DNA from: Robinsoniella peoriensis
GTDB taxonomy: Bacteria; Bacillota; Clostridia; Lachnospirales; Lachnospiraceae
DNA length: 64,000 nt
Direction: 5' to 3' (one strand)
Assembly (NCBI RefSeq): GCF_042680125.1
Contig: NZ_JBHTNY010000001.1
In this document: piece by piece, positions 54,412 to 63,800 of the stretch
Layout of the letters: every line of letters begins with the position of its first letter
How positions within the stretch are numbered: position 1 is the first letter of the stretch
The notes under the pieces: generated by a model
What the model saw: only the letters and a program-made list of their open reading frames with translations
What the model was told of the DNA's origin: nothing
Databases searched by the model: none
Made by a program: the position numbers and the translations under genes

Positions 54412-55725
54412 CTACATTTTTTTCCAGGCCTTAATCTCCTCCAGCCTTTCTTTTATCTCTTTTTCCATTCCCTGCCCGGTGGGCTCATAATAAGTACGAT
54501 CCTTCAGGCTGTCCGGCAGGCACTGCATCCTTGTCAGTTTCTCCTCTGTATCATGAGCATACTCATAATCTTTCCCATAATTCAGATCTTTCATCAGTTC
54601 TGTAACGCCATTTCTGATCTGCAGCGGTACCGGTTCGGCAGGAAGCTCACGGATATCTCTTTTGACAGCATTGCACGCAGCATATATTTTATTCGATTTC
54701 GGAGCCATCGAAAGGTAAACGACAGCATGGGACAGGTTGACATCGCACTCCGGCATTCCGTTAAAATGGCAGGCCTGATATGCCGCCACTGCCACCTGCA
54801 GGGCATTACTGTCAGCCATGCCGATATCCTCACTGGCAAAACGGATCAGGCGTCTCGCCACATACAGAGGGCTCTCGCCCCCTTCCAGCATTCTCATAAG
54901 CCAATAAACAGCTGCATCCGGATCACTGTTGCGCATGGATTTATGGAGCGCCGAAATAATATTATAGTGTTCCTCCCCCGTCTTATCATACAGGAGTGAT
55001 TTCTTCGTGATACACTGCTCCATAACCTGATCGGTCACAGTGACCTGCTCCGCACTCATCTCACCGTTTAAAATCGCCATCTCCAAAGTATTGAGGGCAG
55101 TTCTGGCATCTCCGTCGGCAAATCCTGCGATTGCCCGCAAATGATGTTCTTCAATAGCGACCTTCTGATTCCCAAACCCCATGGGATTGCTCAGCGCATT
55201 ATGCAGCAGCTGCACCAGATCTGATTCTTCCAGCCCCTTTAAGACAAATACCTTGCATCGGGACAGAAGCGCCGCGTTAACTTCAAAGGACGGATTTTCC
55301 GTCGTTGCACCGATCAGCGTGATACTGCCCTGTTCAACGTATGGAAGAAAAGCATCCTGCTGAGCCTTGTTAAAGCGGTGTATCTCATCCACGAACAAAA
55401 CCGTACGAATTCCCATCTTCCGGCTGTCCTCAGCCTTAATCATTACCTCTTTAATTTCCTTGATACCACTGGTCACAGCACTGAAATTAATAAAATCTGC
55501 TTTTGTCCGTCCTGCAATAATACGTGCCAATGTGGTTTTCCCAACCCCCGGAGGCCCCCAGAATATCATCGAAGATACCTGGTCCTGTTCGATCAGCCTC
55601 CGCAGGACTTTTCCTTCCCCCAGCAGATGCCGCTGGCCCTGGAACTCTTCTAGTTTTTCCGGCCGCAGACGGCTTGCCAGAGGATTATATTTTTCTCTGT
55701 CATCAAAAAGTGTCATTTGCTCCAT
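54412..55725 (-). CDS. rarA: Replication-associated recombination protein A (RarA/MgsA)
   Basis: A 437-residue AAA+ ATPase of the clamp-loader-like RarA/MgsA/WRNIP1 family, which acts at stalled replication forks. Visible motifs: N-terminal PLASRLRPEKLEEFQGQRHLL, Walker A GPPGVGKTTLA, Walker B VLFVDEIHRFNKAQQDAFL, sensor 1 GATTENPSFEVN, and the C-terminal tetramerisation region (SMAPKSNKIY, DRTYYEPTGQGMEKEIKERL). The start follows AAAGGAGT. It is a housekeeping gene and marks a likely chromosomal backbone next to the hip island. Confidence 0.95.
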   Translation of the reverse strand: MEQMTLFDDREKYNPLASRLRPEKLEEFQGQRHLLGEGKVLRRLIEQDQVSSMIFWGPPGVGKTTLARIIAGRTKADFINFSAVTSGIKEIKEVMIKAEDSRKMGIRTVLFVDEIHRFNKAQQDAFLPYVEQGSITLIGATTENPSFEVNAALLSRCKVFVLKGLEESDLVQLLHNALSNPMGFGNQKVAIEEHHLRAIAGFADGDARTALNTLEMAILNGEMSAEQVTVTDQVMEQCITKKSLLYDKTGEEHYNIISALHKSMRNSDPDAAVYWLMRMLEGGESPLYVARRLIRFASEDIGMADSNALQVAVAAYQACHFNGMPECDVNLSHAVVYLSMAPKSNKIYAACNAVKRDIRELPAEPVPLQIRNGVTELMKDLNYGKDYEYAHDTEEKLTRMQCLPDSLKDRTYYEPTGQGMEKEIKERLEEIKAWKKM

Positions 55726-55903
55726 GATCTTTTACTCCTTTGGATGAATTTTACGTTCCTGCCTGTGATGTCTGTTATCATTCATTATAATTCACCGAAC
55801 ATACATTCGTCAATCTTAACTTCAGCAGAATTCCAGTTTACCCACAGAATTTATGACAATAAGAACTTGGAATTGGGGGAGCAAAATTTGGAGGTTGCAA
55901 AAT

Positions 55904-55938
55904 TAATCTCCCCGGTAATATTTCATACCAGGGAGATG
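55904..55938 (-). terminator. Terminator after the corrinoid protein gene
   Basis: ATCTCCCTGGT pairs with ACCGGGGAGAT (minus strand), followed by TTAATTTTG. The T-run is interrupted, so efficiency may be modest. Confidence 0.6.
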
Positions 55939-55993
55939 CTTATCTGATGCTTATCTGATTTTTATTTGATCTTATCTGATTCTTATTAAACTT
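55936..55993. repeat. Short tandem repeat downstream of the corrinoid gene
   Basis: ATGCTTATCTG occurs twice exactly and about three more times with changes, filling the space between the stop codon and the terminator. Confidence 0.55.
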
Positions 55994-55998
55994 TAAAA

Positions 55999-56637
55999 TC
56001 ATGCACTCTTAGCCCACTCCGTACATGTCTTCACTGTATCTGCCGGATTTATCGCCCAGGCATCCGCCCCTACAATGTCACATACTTTTCCTGTTACCGG
56101 AGCCCCGCCGATAATTACTTTTGCCTGATCCCTCAGACCTTCTTTTTCCAATGCATCAACAACTGCTTTCATAGAATCAATTGCCAGTGTCAGTACTCCG
56201 CTCAATCCAATAATCTGGATATTATCCTCTTTCATTCTGCGGATAATTTCATCTGCCCCTACATCAATTCCCAGATCTACTACCTCAAAACCGCCGGCTT
56301 CCAGCATGGCCTTAACAATATTTTTCCCAATATCATGCAGGTCCCCTTCCACAGTACATAAAATCATTTTGCCGGCTTTTTCAGTAGAAGCTGCTGCTAA
56401 TGCAGGCTTGATAATATCCATTGCTTCTGTCATCAGTTCACCGGAAAAGATAAGGTCGGATACAAAATACTCATTGGATTCGAACCGCTCTCCAACCACA
56501 TTCATTCCTTCCTGGCAAGCCTTCATTGCTTCCGGGGCTTCTTCACCGCCATCTGCCATGACCTGTTCTAATATTTCCAGTACAAGATCCTCCTCTAAAT
56601 CAGCCATTGCATTTTTTAAACTATCATAATCAAACAT
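55999..56637 (-). CDS. Corrinoid (B12-binding) methyl carrier protein
   Basis: The 212-residue product starts at the ATG after AGGAGGTATGTT. Residues 1-85 form the helical B12-binding_2 cap. Residues 90-212 form the Rossmann-like cobalamin domain with the His-on motif EGDLHDIGKNIVKAML and IIGLSGVLTL plus GGAPVT. It carries a methyl group on cobalt between a substrate methyltransferase and an acceptor methyltransferase, like MtbC/MtgC/MttC. It is the last gene of an operon with a UroD-type methyltransferase and a transporter, so those two probably supply the methyl donor. No reductive activator (RamA-like) is nearby. Confidence 0.88.
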   Translation of the reverse strand: MFDYDSLKNAMADLEEDLVLEILEQVMADGGEEAPEAMKACQEGMNVVGERFESNEYFVSDLIFSGELMTEAMDIIKPALAAASTEKAGKMILCTVEGDLHDIGKNIVKAMLEAGGFEVVDLGIDVGADEIIRRMKEDNIQIIGLSGVLTLAIDSMKAVVDALEKEGLRDQAKVIIGGAPVTGKVCDIVGADAWAINPADTVKTCTEWAKSA

Positions 56638-56754
56638 AACATACCTCCTGTTCCCGCTTTGTTTTTCCGCAGTTTTATTATATCTTCTCAATACGATTCA
56701 TTTTGTTATATGGTATATTCTACTTTCTCAATCCATTTACTGTTGTCTTCTGAT

Positions 56755-58119
56755 TTACTCGCATAACAGATAGACATAACGCAGTATCTCATCCTCCAGA
56801 TCCATCACAATATCCTTAGCACTCTCTGGCGTATATGGATTCATCTCCAGATACTTCTCCCAGCTGCGGTAATATTTACTCTCAAACGGAGCAAGCTCAG
56901 AATGTATATAGTCTTCCTTATTAAACTGGAGACCAGCCTGACCGCCTGGATTCTGATATACTCCGTATTCCCTTACCGTTTCACAAACTGCAATCAGATT
57001 TTCCAGATTGATATCATTAAAGGTAAGTGCTCCCTTATCAAATCCAAAAATGAATTTGCCGCCCGGCATCATGATATCCAGGAATTCTTTTACATAGTCA
57101 ATACATTCCTGTTTGGTACCCGTCCGAAGCAGCGATAACGGGAACAGACCGGAAATGATATGTTTATTGCCAATCTTTTCTTTCACAAGCTTTGCATCTC
57201 CCATTTCAAAGGAGAGATAAGTATCCGTAGGCAGTTCATACAGATAATCCAGATAACGCATCCAGTCATGCTCACAAAATGCATTGATATGGAGTCCCAG
57301 AGATGCATAATCATTTGCCTGGCGTAAGAATGGCTCCCACCATAATTTCACAAAATCTTTTTCCTTCATATAAGTAGCCAGATGAAGCGGGAAGAATACA
57401 TGCCCGTAATTGGAAATCTGTTTCGGAAGACCTGCCTTGTAGTTCAGCGTATATACTGCATTCACTGCATCCAGAACTTTATCCGGCCTTCTTCGGATAT
57501 CCATACACATCGCACTCAAGCTTCTCATATTGTCAGTCAATATATCCAGAGGCGCATAACACATGGAAGTAAATACCGGACTCATACCATATAATCCGTA
57601 TTTTTGAATCAGTTTCCCCATCATAGCACCATTCTGCATCATAAACCGGTCCTTTGATGCCAGACCCTGATAGAGCGCCATCATTGACCGCCCCGGGTCC
57701 TTTATGAAATCAAGCCCGTTGTAATTTCTGGGCATTACCTTTTCAATGATACAGTCATATGGGTTTTTGATAAATTCATCATACTCTTCCGGCAAAAGCC
57801 CAACCGTATTGGGGTGCTGCATAAGACCAGCCTTATTCATCTTAAAATTATTGGAATCCAATGCCTGATAAGCGATCGGCATACGGATTGTTCCGCCATA
57901 CATGCAGACATCCGATGGAACCAGACGGCATAATTCGTCTGCTGCCTTCTCTAATAATTCCGGATGCCAGATTGCCTCTTTTCCGTCTATGCCTGCGTAA
58001 CCCGCTATTACTTCCAGGCCCAGATTTACTTTAATTGGTACTCTTTTTGGAATTTTATTATCAAATACATCATGAAATATCTGATTCCGTTCCGCTCTTA
58101 ATTCCTCCGTATTATTCAT
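56755..58119 (-). CDS. UroD-family methyltransferase
   Basis: A 454-residue TIM-barrel protein of the uroporphyrinogen-decarboxylase-like superfamily, which includes MtaA, MtbA and CmuA methyltransferases. It starts after AGGAGG. The C-terminal half carries the typical strand pattern HINAFCEHDWMRYLDYL, KHIISGLFPLSLLRTG and PGGKFIFGFDKGALTFNDINLENL. The Zn-type H-x-C motif of MtaA is not obvious, although INAFCEHDW keeps Cys and His close together. Beside a corrinoid protein it most likely transfers a methyl group from an imported substrate to cobalamin. True haem-pathway UroD is unlikely because of length and context. Confidence 0.8.
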   Translation of the reverse strand: MNNTEELRAERNQIFHDVFDNKIPKRVPIKVNLGLEVIAGYAGIDGKEAIWHPELLEKAADELCRLVPSDVCMYGGTIRMPIAYQALDSNNFKMNKAGLMQHPNTVGLLPEEYDEFIKNPYDCIIEKVMPRNYNGLDFIKDPGRSMMALYQGLASKDRFMMQNGAMMGKLIQKYGLYGMSPVFTSMCYAPLDILTDNMRSLSAMCMDIRRRPDKVLDAVNAVYTLNYKAGLPKQISNYGHVFFPLHLATYMKEKDFVKLWWEPFLRQANDYASLGLHINAFCEHDWMRYLDYLYELPTDTYLSFEMGDAKLVKEKIGNKHIISGLFPLSLLRTGTKQECIDYVKEFLDIMMPGGKFIFGFDKGALTFNDINLENLIAVCETVREYGVYQNPGGQAGLQFNKEDYIHSELAPFESKYYRSWEKYLEMNPYTPESAKDIVMDLEDEILRYVYLLCE

Positions 58120-58229
58120 ATAGAACCTCCTGTCATTACCTGTTAATAGTTTATTTTAAAAACGGCTGTTCAAACTGCCTCCTTTCCTCCGCTATTTACA
58201 AATGATCTCCCAGCCATCCATCTCTACCT

Positions 58230-59612
58230 CTATTTTGCAGCTTTTGCTCTTTTTGCATTTAACTCTTCCCTTACCTTATCCATCTTCGCCGGGGTAAGTC
58301 CATAGAAGAACATCAGCACCGTACTGATAATCAAAAATGCTGCCGGCATTCCCATTGCCATAAACCGAATACCCGTTACTACCTGAGTGCTTGGTTCTGT
58401 TCCGCCTACATACCCAACGATGGACAGACCGAAGCCTGCGATTGCCGTACTGAAAACTGCTGCAATCTTAATAGACAGCTGGAACAGGGAAAAATATACA
58501 CCACGGGCATTTCTCCCGGTTTTCCACTCACAATAATCAACGGTATCCGCATACATATTGATATTTACAACATTCGGCCAGGAATATCCCAGATAACCGA
58601 CTGAAATCATAATAATAATGAATGTAATATTGCTGCTAAAAACGATTGAAATCAGCATACAGACGGATAAAATCATATTGCCCACCATATAAGCCTTTTT
58701 CTTGGATAAAAACTTGGTTATAAGCGGAACGCTGGTAGCCCCTACTAATGCCAATATGTTTACAATACCAAAAAATGTAGAAGTTGCATCCTTATTTTTT
58801 GCTACGTATTGGAAGAAATAAGGGAACATCGCGTAGGTCATCAGCAGACTTAGAATTCTCGTAATATCTGCAAAGAACAACAACAGCAGATTCCGGTCAT
58901 GGAATACAAGGCTTACCATCTGCCCTACTTTCAGTTTCTCCTGGGCTCCCGCATTCACTTTTACCGGCTCATTCTGAATATCTTTTCCCTTTGAGGCATA
59001 GATCAGATTCATATAACATAAGAAGCAGATCAGTCCAACCAGAAATGCTGTCCAGGTGAATCCAGCTACATTTTCTTCTCCATGACCGAAAAATACAATA
59101 AGTGGCAGAATGAAAAATCCCGCAAAGATTTTACCAATGGCACCACCCTGTCCACGGAAAGTGGACAAATGTACACGTTCCTTCGGGTCATCCGTAAGAG
59201 AAGAGCTTAATGAGGTATAGCCTGTATAAGCAATATTCGTAGCGATACAAAATGCCGCATATATAATGCACGCTGTAATTGCTTTAGGAATCATATCCAT
59301 AGAATTGTTTGTGAACATAATCCCATTGAGCAGCAAAATCAATGGAGCGCCTATCAGAACCCATGATCTGTACTTGCCCCAGCGCAGATTACTCTTTTCG
59401 ATTGCCGCACCGATAATCGGCGGACTGATACTGTCTATAATCCTGCCAACCATCATCAGGGTACCTGCTGCTGCCGCAGTGATACCTGCATAATCCGTAT
59501 AGAACATTAGTAAAAAAGTATTTGACATTGTAACCATAAACATAAAACCATAATCAGCCAGACCATAGGAGACTTTTAAATACGTTCCAAGCTTTTTTCC
59601 CTGCTCATTCAT
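58230..59612 (-). CDS. GPH-type sugar/cation symporter
   Basis: The 460-residue transporter starts at the ATG after GGAGGTATTGC. It has twelve predicted helices and the glycoside-pentoside-hexuronide (MelB-like) signature: YTDYAG near helix one, then GRIIDSISPPIIGAAIEKSNLRWGKYRSW. Relatives co-import melibiose, xylosides or glucuronides with sodium or protons. Being first in an operon with a UroD-type methyltransferase and a corrinoid protein suggests it brings in a methylated glycoside. The TetR gene upstream faces the other way. Confidence 0.88.
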   Translation of the reverse strand: MNEQGKKLGTYLKVSYGLADYGFMFMVTMSNTFLLMFYTDYAGITAAAAGTLMMVGRIIDSISPPIIGAAIEKSNLRWGKYRSWVLIGAPLILLLNGIMFTNNSMDMIPKAITACIIYAAFCIATNIAYTGYTSLSSSLTDDPKERVHLSTFRGQGGAIGKIFAGFFILPLIVFFGHGEENVAGFTWTAFLVGLICFLCYMNLIYASKGKDIQNEPVKVNAGAQEKLKVGQMVSLVFHDRNLLLLFFADITRILSLLMTYAMFPYFFQYVAKNKDATSTFFGIVNILALVGATSVPLITKFLSKKKAYMVGNMILSVCMLISIVFSSNITFIIIMISVGYLGYSWPNVVNINMYADTVDYCEWKTGRNARGVYFSLFQLSIKIAAVFSTAIAGFGLSIVGYVGGTEPSTQVVTGIRFMAMGMPAAFLIISTVLMFFYGLTPAKMDKVREELNAKRAKAAK

Positions 59613-59816
59613 TGCAATACCTCCATCCCTTTTTTTGTTTCCGCTAAACACCCGCATTTAATTTTTGTATTTTTCTGCTTCTATACAATTTTCATTATAA
59701 CATCCATTCCATTTTTTGTCTATATCTTACAATGTATTTAAAAATTTTTGTAAATTTTTATCTATTCTTACAAGTGTTTTTTATGATAAACTGATAAAAA
59801 AGCGGCAGGTGATTCT

Positions 59817-60464
59817 ATGCAATATACAAAAGGAATACAAACACAGGAGCATATTTTCCAGATTGGAAAGGAACTGATGTATAAAAACGGATATAAAAAT
59901 ACCACCATCAGTATGATCGTGGATGCAGCAGATGTTCCTCATGGACTTGTAAATTATTATTATAAAAAACCGGACTTTGCAGCCAGGCTGTATCTGGAAT
60001 ATTTTTCATCCATTGACCGGTTACTAAACGCTCTGATACCGACCCACATTGAAAATGAGCTGCAATTTCATATTCTCCAAATGAAGATTGCACTCACTCA
60101 GATTTTTAAAGATGCAAAAGCAAAAGCTTTCTACTATGAAGTCAGCAGGCTGAATCTGGCTCCCAAAGAATTGCATGACAGTATACGAAGCCTGCAGGTT
60201 TCTGCCTTACATCATTTAAATACCGTCATGAATCCGGAAGATTATTATCTCTGTGCTATTGCAGAATACGGCGCGCACAAAGTACTGCTGGACCAACTGG
60301 CAGAATTTAAGGAAACCGATGACCGGTTTGAGCGCATTGTTGAGCTGATCTCTACCATATCCGTACGGATAGCCGGGCTGGATCCGCTGATTATAGAAAA
60401 GAATATTTTGACCACCAGAACTTTGTTTGATCAACTGGATTATTCGAATATACATATGTTCTGA
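59817..60464 (+). CDS. TetR family transcriptional regulator
   Basis: A 215-residue regulator with an N-terminal TetR helix-turn-helix (IGKELMYKNGYKNTTISMIV, DAADVPHGLVNYYYKKP) and an all-helical ligand domain. The ATG follows GGCAGGTG. It is divergent from the GPH-corrinoid operon and shares a 204-base intergenic region where CTTACAA occurs twice and TTTGTAA once, possible operator half-sites. It probably represses that operon until the transported substrate is present. Confidence 0.82.
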   Translation: MQYTKGIQTQEHIFQIGKELMYKNGYKNTTISMIVDAADVPHGLVNYYYKKPDFAARLYLEYFSSIDRLLNALIPTHIENELQFHILQMKIALTQIFKDAKAKAFYYEVSRLNLAPKELHDSIRSLQVSALHHLNTVMNPEDYYLCAIAEYGAHKVLLDQLAEFKETDDRFERIVELISTISVRIAGLDPLIIEKNILTTRTLFDQLDYSNIHMF

Positions 60465-60543
60465 GCGTATCTTAAAACTGGCTCCCATATCGGAGACTCC
60501 CATCATGCTGGAAAACCAGCTTTATATCACAGCATTGCATCCT

Positions 60544-60590
60544 AAAAAGAGCAGCGGGCAATCTTCTGTTATTGCCGCCTCCTGCTCTTT
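60544..60590 (+). terminator. Terminator after the TetR gene
   Basis: AAAGAGCAG and the inner GGGCAAT (60546-60562) pair with ATTGCC and CTGCTCTTT (60571-60590), a long stem with a short internal mismatch. Confidence 0.65.
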
Positions 60591-60656
60591 CCAAATATGC
60601 TCCTGACCTTCAAAGCTTCTGGTAACAGCCAGACCCAGCTTATTTTCCAACCCCCT

Positions 60657-60754
60657 CCCCCAATTTTATATGATAGTATCTCCATACCCTCACTGGCTGT
60701 GCCGGCAGTAGATGGAATACAACCCCCAATTTTATATAATAATATCCCCATACC
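60657..60754. repeat. Direct repeat duplicating the 3' end of the Crp-like gene
   Basis: A 32-base unit at 60657-60688 recurs at 60723-60754 with four differences (CCCCAATTTTATAT common to both). The second copy contains the stop codon and last residues of the Crp-like gene (YGDIII); the first would read YGDTII and stop, so it is a remnant of a duplicated gene end. Confidence 0.6.
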
Positions 60755-61427
60755 GCTCCGACAGCAGCTGAAAATGTTCTTTTTCAATCCTGATTTTACC
60801 TTTTCTAATACATAGATAGTTATTTTCCTCTAAGGAAGCAACCATCCGATACAACGTTCTCAGGTTCATATGAAGCCTTTCAGCCAGCACCGCTCTTGTA
60901 AGGGTACATGTATATGGAATCTGGTGGCACGCCTGTAAATAGAGGTAATGTCCCAGAATATCCTTTGAGTTAAATAAATTTCCTTTTTCAGCACACGCCA
61001 TATTGGCAGCCGTAATATTTCCCATCACAGTCAGAGTCTGAAAGCACAGCCTGCTGTTATTCTGGATAATACGGATAAACCGCTCTACCGGAATACGGTA
61101 AACAATACATTTGCACTCAGCCAGCACATAAGCAGTATAATAGTTGATATTATTCAGATACTCTACAAGTCCCAGAATATCAAGGGGCTTAAGATATTCT
61201 ATGACGTTATTTTCATTCCATGAGATCTGATTCCAGACAGACGCCCTGCCGCTGATCAGGAAATAAAAGTAATCCAGGGGATCTTTCTGGCTCAGTATAG
61301 CTTCATTTTTTTCAAAAATCAGGAGATCTTCTTTGGATGCCATTCCAGACAGCGAGATAAGCGGGTTCTGTTGGTTATATTTTTTTTCCAGAATAATTTC
61401 CAGTATCCGTTCTGAATTATAAATCAT
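60732..61427 (-). CDS. Crp/Fnr family transcriptional regulator
   Basis: A 231-residue protein with an N-terminal cyclic-nucleotide-like beta barrel (residues 20-125: KNEAILSQKDPLDYFYFLISGRASV) and a C-terminal winged helix (LTRAVLAERLHMNLRTLYRMVASLEENNYL). The start has AAAGGAGT upstream. No cysteine cluster is present for an Fe-S sensor, and the cAMP-binding residues are not clearly conserved, so the ligand is unknown. It is divergent from an MFS-nucleoside hydrolase operon and likely regulates it and itself. Confidence 0.85.
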   Translation of the reverse strand: MIYNSERILEIILEKKYNQQNPLISLSGMASKEDLLIFEKNEAILSQKDPLDYFYFLISGRASVWNQISWNENNVIEYLKPLDILGLVEYLNNINYYTAYVLAECKCIVYRIPVERFIRIIQNNSRLCFQTLTVMGNITAANMACAEKGNLFNSKDILGHYLYLQACHQIPYTCTLTRAVLAERLHMNLRTLYRMVASLEENNYLCIRKGKIRIEKEHFQLLSERYGDIII

Positions 61428-61464
61428 GTTTTTATTACTCCTTTCGTCAAAATCTCAAAAAAAC

Positions 61465-61513
61465 TGACACTTGTCATTTTTATTATTGTAAAGCTGTGGT
61501 AAATTAATGTCAA
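61465..61513 (-). promoter_or_regulatory. Promoter of the Crp-like gene with operator candidate
   Basis: On the minus strand TTGACA (61508-61513) and TACAAT (61485-61490) are 17 bases apart. TGACA-N2-TGTCA (61465-61476) lies just after the expected start site, a good position for autorepression. Confidence 0.75.
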
Positions 61514-61524
61514 GTTAGAAAAAG

Positions 61525-61545
61525 TTTTGTGGTAATTCCACAAAA
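61525..61545. promoter_or_regulatory. Crp-like operator candidate in the divergent region
   Basis: TTTTGTGG-N5-CCACAAAA is a perfect inverted repeat with TGTG/CACA ends as in Crp sites (spacing one base shorter). A half-copy, TGTGGTAAATT, lies at about 61495-61505. Confidence 0.6.
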
Positions 61546-61594
61546 TATATCCGGATATCTTTAACTAAAATAAAAAAAGAATAGGAGCAGCGAG

Positions 61595-62776
61595 ATGAAA
61601 ACGAGATATAAGGTGATTGGTTTTTTGGCATTTGCCATGTATTTTCTCACAGGCGCAACTTGTGTACTGGTGGGCAGCAGTCTTCCCCAGCTGGTTGAAA
61701 TGTATGGGATGACATTAGAAAAGGTCGTTTTGCTGGGGTCGGCCTATGCACTGGGAAGAGTTTTAACTGTATATATTACAGGTAGAATGACAGAGAAGCT
61801 GGGACCGGTAAAGGTACTGGCCGCAGGCATTATCCTGACAGCGAGCTTCCTGCTGGGAATCCCGTTAATCGTTAATTTTTATGCAGGTATGGTATTTGCA
61901 TTCCTGGGCGGAGTCGGCATGGGAACCCAGGACGCAGTATGCCCCGTATTATTAAGTGTTGTATTTAAGAAAAATTATGCAAGCTCCCTGAGCGGAGGAC
62001 AAGGGCTGTTTGGCCTTGGAACCTTTGTGACACCATTTTTAATCGGAGTGCTTTTGACAGGGAAACTGCCCTTCTACTGGTGCTATTTTGTACTGACAGG
62101 AGTAGCTGTCATTATGCTGGCATGCATTCCCTTTGCCAAAATTGAAGAAACTGTGCAGGGGGAAGGTGCAGAAGAACACATCGAACCTCTTTATGTAAAA
62201 AAGACCTGGACTGCATATGCCGGTATCTTTACCGTAGTTGCTGCATTTAGTGCAGTTTCCAGTACTCTGGGACTGTATATATCCAGCTTTGCACAGAGTA
62301 TGGGAAGCTCAGAAGCTTTCGGGGCATTTATGCTCACTGTGTATAATGTGGGATGTGTCATCGGAGGGTTTGTATTTGTATGGGTACTGAAATACATCAA
62401 AAGCCAGACCGTCCTGTTAATAAACTGTATCGGAGCATTTGCCGCAATTGCAGTCTCCATGATCGTAAATACTACACAGTTTTATTTTATCGGATTATTT
62501 ATAACAGGCTTGTTCCTGGGCGTCCTTTTCAGTGTCATCGTAGCCATAGCAACGCGCATTAATTCCAAACGGGTAAGCGTGGCAAGCTCTTTGGTGGCAA
62601 CCGCAAGCGGCATCGCTGATTTTCTGACACCGCTGATTACAGGAATGGTTATATCCAGACTGGGAATCGGGTTCTCATTTAAATTTACGTTAATTATGCT
62701 GGCAGTCTGCATCGCATCTGCAGCAGTCTTAAAGCTGATTACATCAGAGGATAAAGAAAAAGTAACTGTACAATAG
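61595..62776 (+). CDS. MFS transporter
   Basis: The 393-residue protein starts after AGGAGCAG and has twelve predicted helices in two bundles (helix one GFLAFAMYFLTGATCVLVGS; loop 2-3 GRMTEKLGPVKVLAAG, an MFS A-type motif). It resembles small sugar or nucleoside importers in Firmicutes. It is first of a cluster with a nucleoside hydrolase and probable ECF component, so it may import nucleosides. The regulator divergent from it is Crp-like. Confidence 0.85.
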   Translation: MKTRYKVIGFLAFAMYFLTGATCVLVGSSLPQLVEMYGMTLEKVVLLGSAYALGRVLTVYITGRMTEKLGPVKVLAAGIILTASFLLGIPLIVNFYAGMVFAFLGGVGMGTQDAVCPVLLSVVFKKNYASSLSGGQGLFGLGTFVTPFLIGVLLTGKLPFYWCYFVLTGVAVIMLACIPFAKIEETVQGEGAEEHIEPLYVKKTWTAYAGIFTVVAAFSAVSSTLGLYISSFAQSMGSSEAFGAFMLTVYNVGCVIGGFVFVWVLKYIKSQTVLLINCIGAFAAIAVSMIVNTTQFYFIGLFITGLFLGVLFSVIVAIATRINSKRVSVASSLVATASGIADFLTPLITGMVISRLGIGFSFKFTLIMLAVCIASAAVLKLITSEDKEKVTVQ

Positions 62777-62852
62777 ATTTATGTATATCAGATACTACAC
62801 ATAAGTATCAGGCACTATTTAAAATATCAGAAAATATAAGGAGATTATCATT

Positions 62853-63800
62853 ATGGACCAGAAGAAAAAAATAATCATTGACACAGATTGCGGATCAGAC
62901 GATGCAATGGCGATTGCCATGGCACTCAACGATCCTGCATACGAAATTGTAATGATTTCAACCGTTTCCGGAAATGTAAATGCTGTTCAGGCTACGATAA
63001 ATACACTGACTACTATTGAATATGCAGAAACCTATGAGCCGCCGGTATATCAGGGCGCAGATAAAATGCTCTTAAAAGAGCTGGTATACGCACACGAAAC
63101 ACATGGAAACGACGGTATGGGGGACATTGGACTTGTACCCGAGAGATTAAAAGTTCAGGATGGAAACGGAATATTAGAGATGCTTGCGTGTTTAAGAGAC
63201 AGCGAACCTGGGGAAATTGATATTATAGCGCTGGGACCACTGACCAATCTTGCAATTGCGATCCGTCTGGATTATGAGGCAATGCAGAAGGCAGGCCGCA
63301 TCGTCATTATGGGAACGGCAGGACTCGGCGCAGGTAATGTGACGCCAACGGCAGAATTTAATATCTGGCAGGATGCAGAAGCCGCAAAAATTGTTACGGA
63401 ATCCGGGCTTAAAGAAATCATATATGTTGGCTGGGATGCATGCCTTGGCGATTGTATGCTGAACCCCCGGGAGATCGAAAAAATCAGAAATGGAAGCAAA
63501 CTGGGTAAATTTGCAATTGACTGCAACAAAAATCTGATGGAGATGAACATTGAACGATTTGGAGATGCCTATCTGGATATGGCTGATCCTTCCGCAATGG
63601 CAGCTGCGCTCTACCCGGAGTGTATTGAGAAATGCGATAAATACTTCTGTGAGGTAGATACATCCAACGGACCAAGCTACGGTACTGTTCTGGTTGATGT
63701 AAATTATTTCTCAGGAAAAGAACCAAATGTATACATCTGCAGCAAGCTGTATGCGGATAAGTATAAAAACTACATTTACAAGACATTAAAAGTAGAATAA
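62853..63800 (+). CDS. Nucleoside N-ribosyl hydrolase (IU-nucleoside hydrolase family)
   Basis: A 315-residue enzyme that splits ribonucleosides into base and ribose. It has the calcium-binding N-terminal motif DTDCGSDDAMAIAMAL (family DTDxGxDD), a mid-chain GPLTNLA, and TAEFNIWQDAEAA (N-x-x-x-D-x-x-A). The His of the active site in the canonical C-terminal region is not obvious: near DMADPSAMAAAL one expects H-D, and here it reads ADPSAM. It may therefore differ in specificity. It starts after AAGGAG. Confidence 0.9.
   Translation: MDQKKKIIIDTDCGSDDAMAIAMALNDPAYEIVMISTVSGNVNAVQATINTLTTIEYAETYEPPVYQGADKMLLKELVYAHETHGNDGMGDIGLVPERLKVQDGNGILEMLACLRDSEPGEIDIIALGPLTNLAIAIRLDYEAMQKAGRIVIMGTAGLGAGNVTPTAEFNIWQDAEAAKIVTESGLKEIIYVGWDACLGDCMLNPREIEKIRNGSKLGKFAIDCNKNLMEMNIERFGDAYLDMADPSAMAAALYPECIEKCDKYFCEVDTSNGPSYGTVLVDVNYFSGKEPNVYICSKLYADKYKNYIYKTLKVE

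Noticed and set aside
55999..59816. Cobalamin riboswitch before the corrinoid operon
   Set aside because: The 204-base region upstream of the transporter gene and the shorter spacers show no B12-box or the expected length of structured leader.
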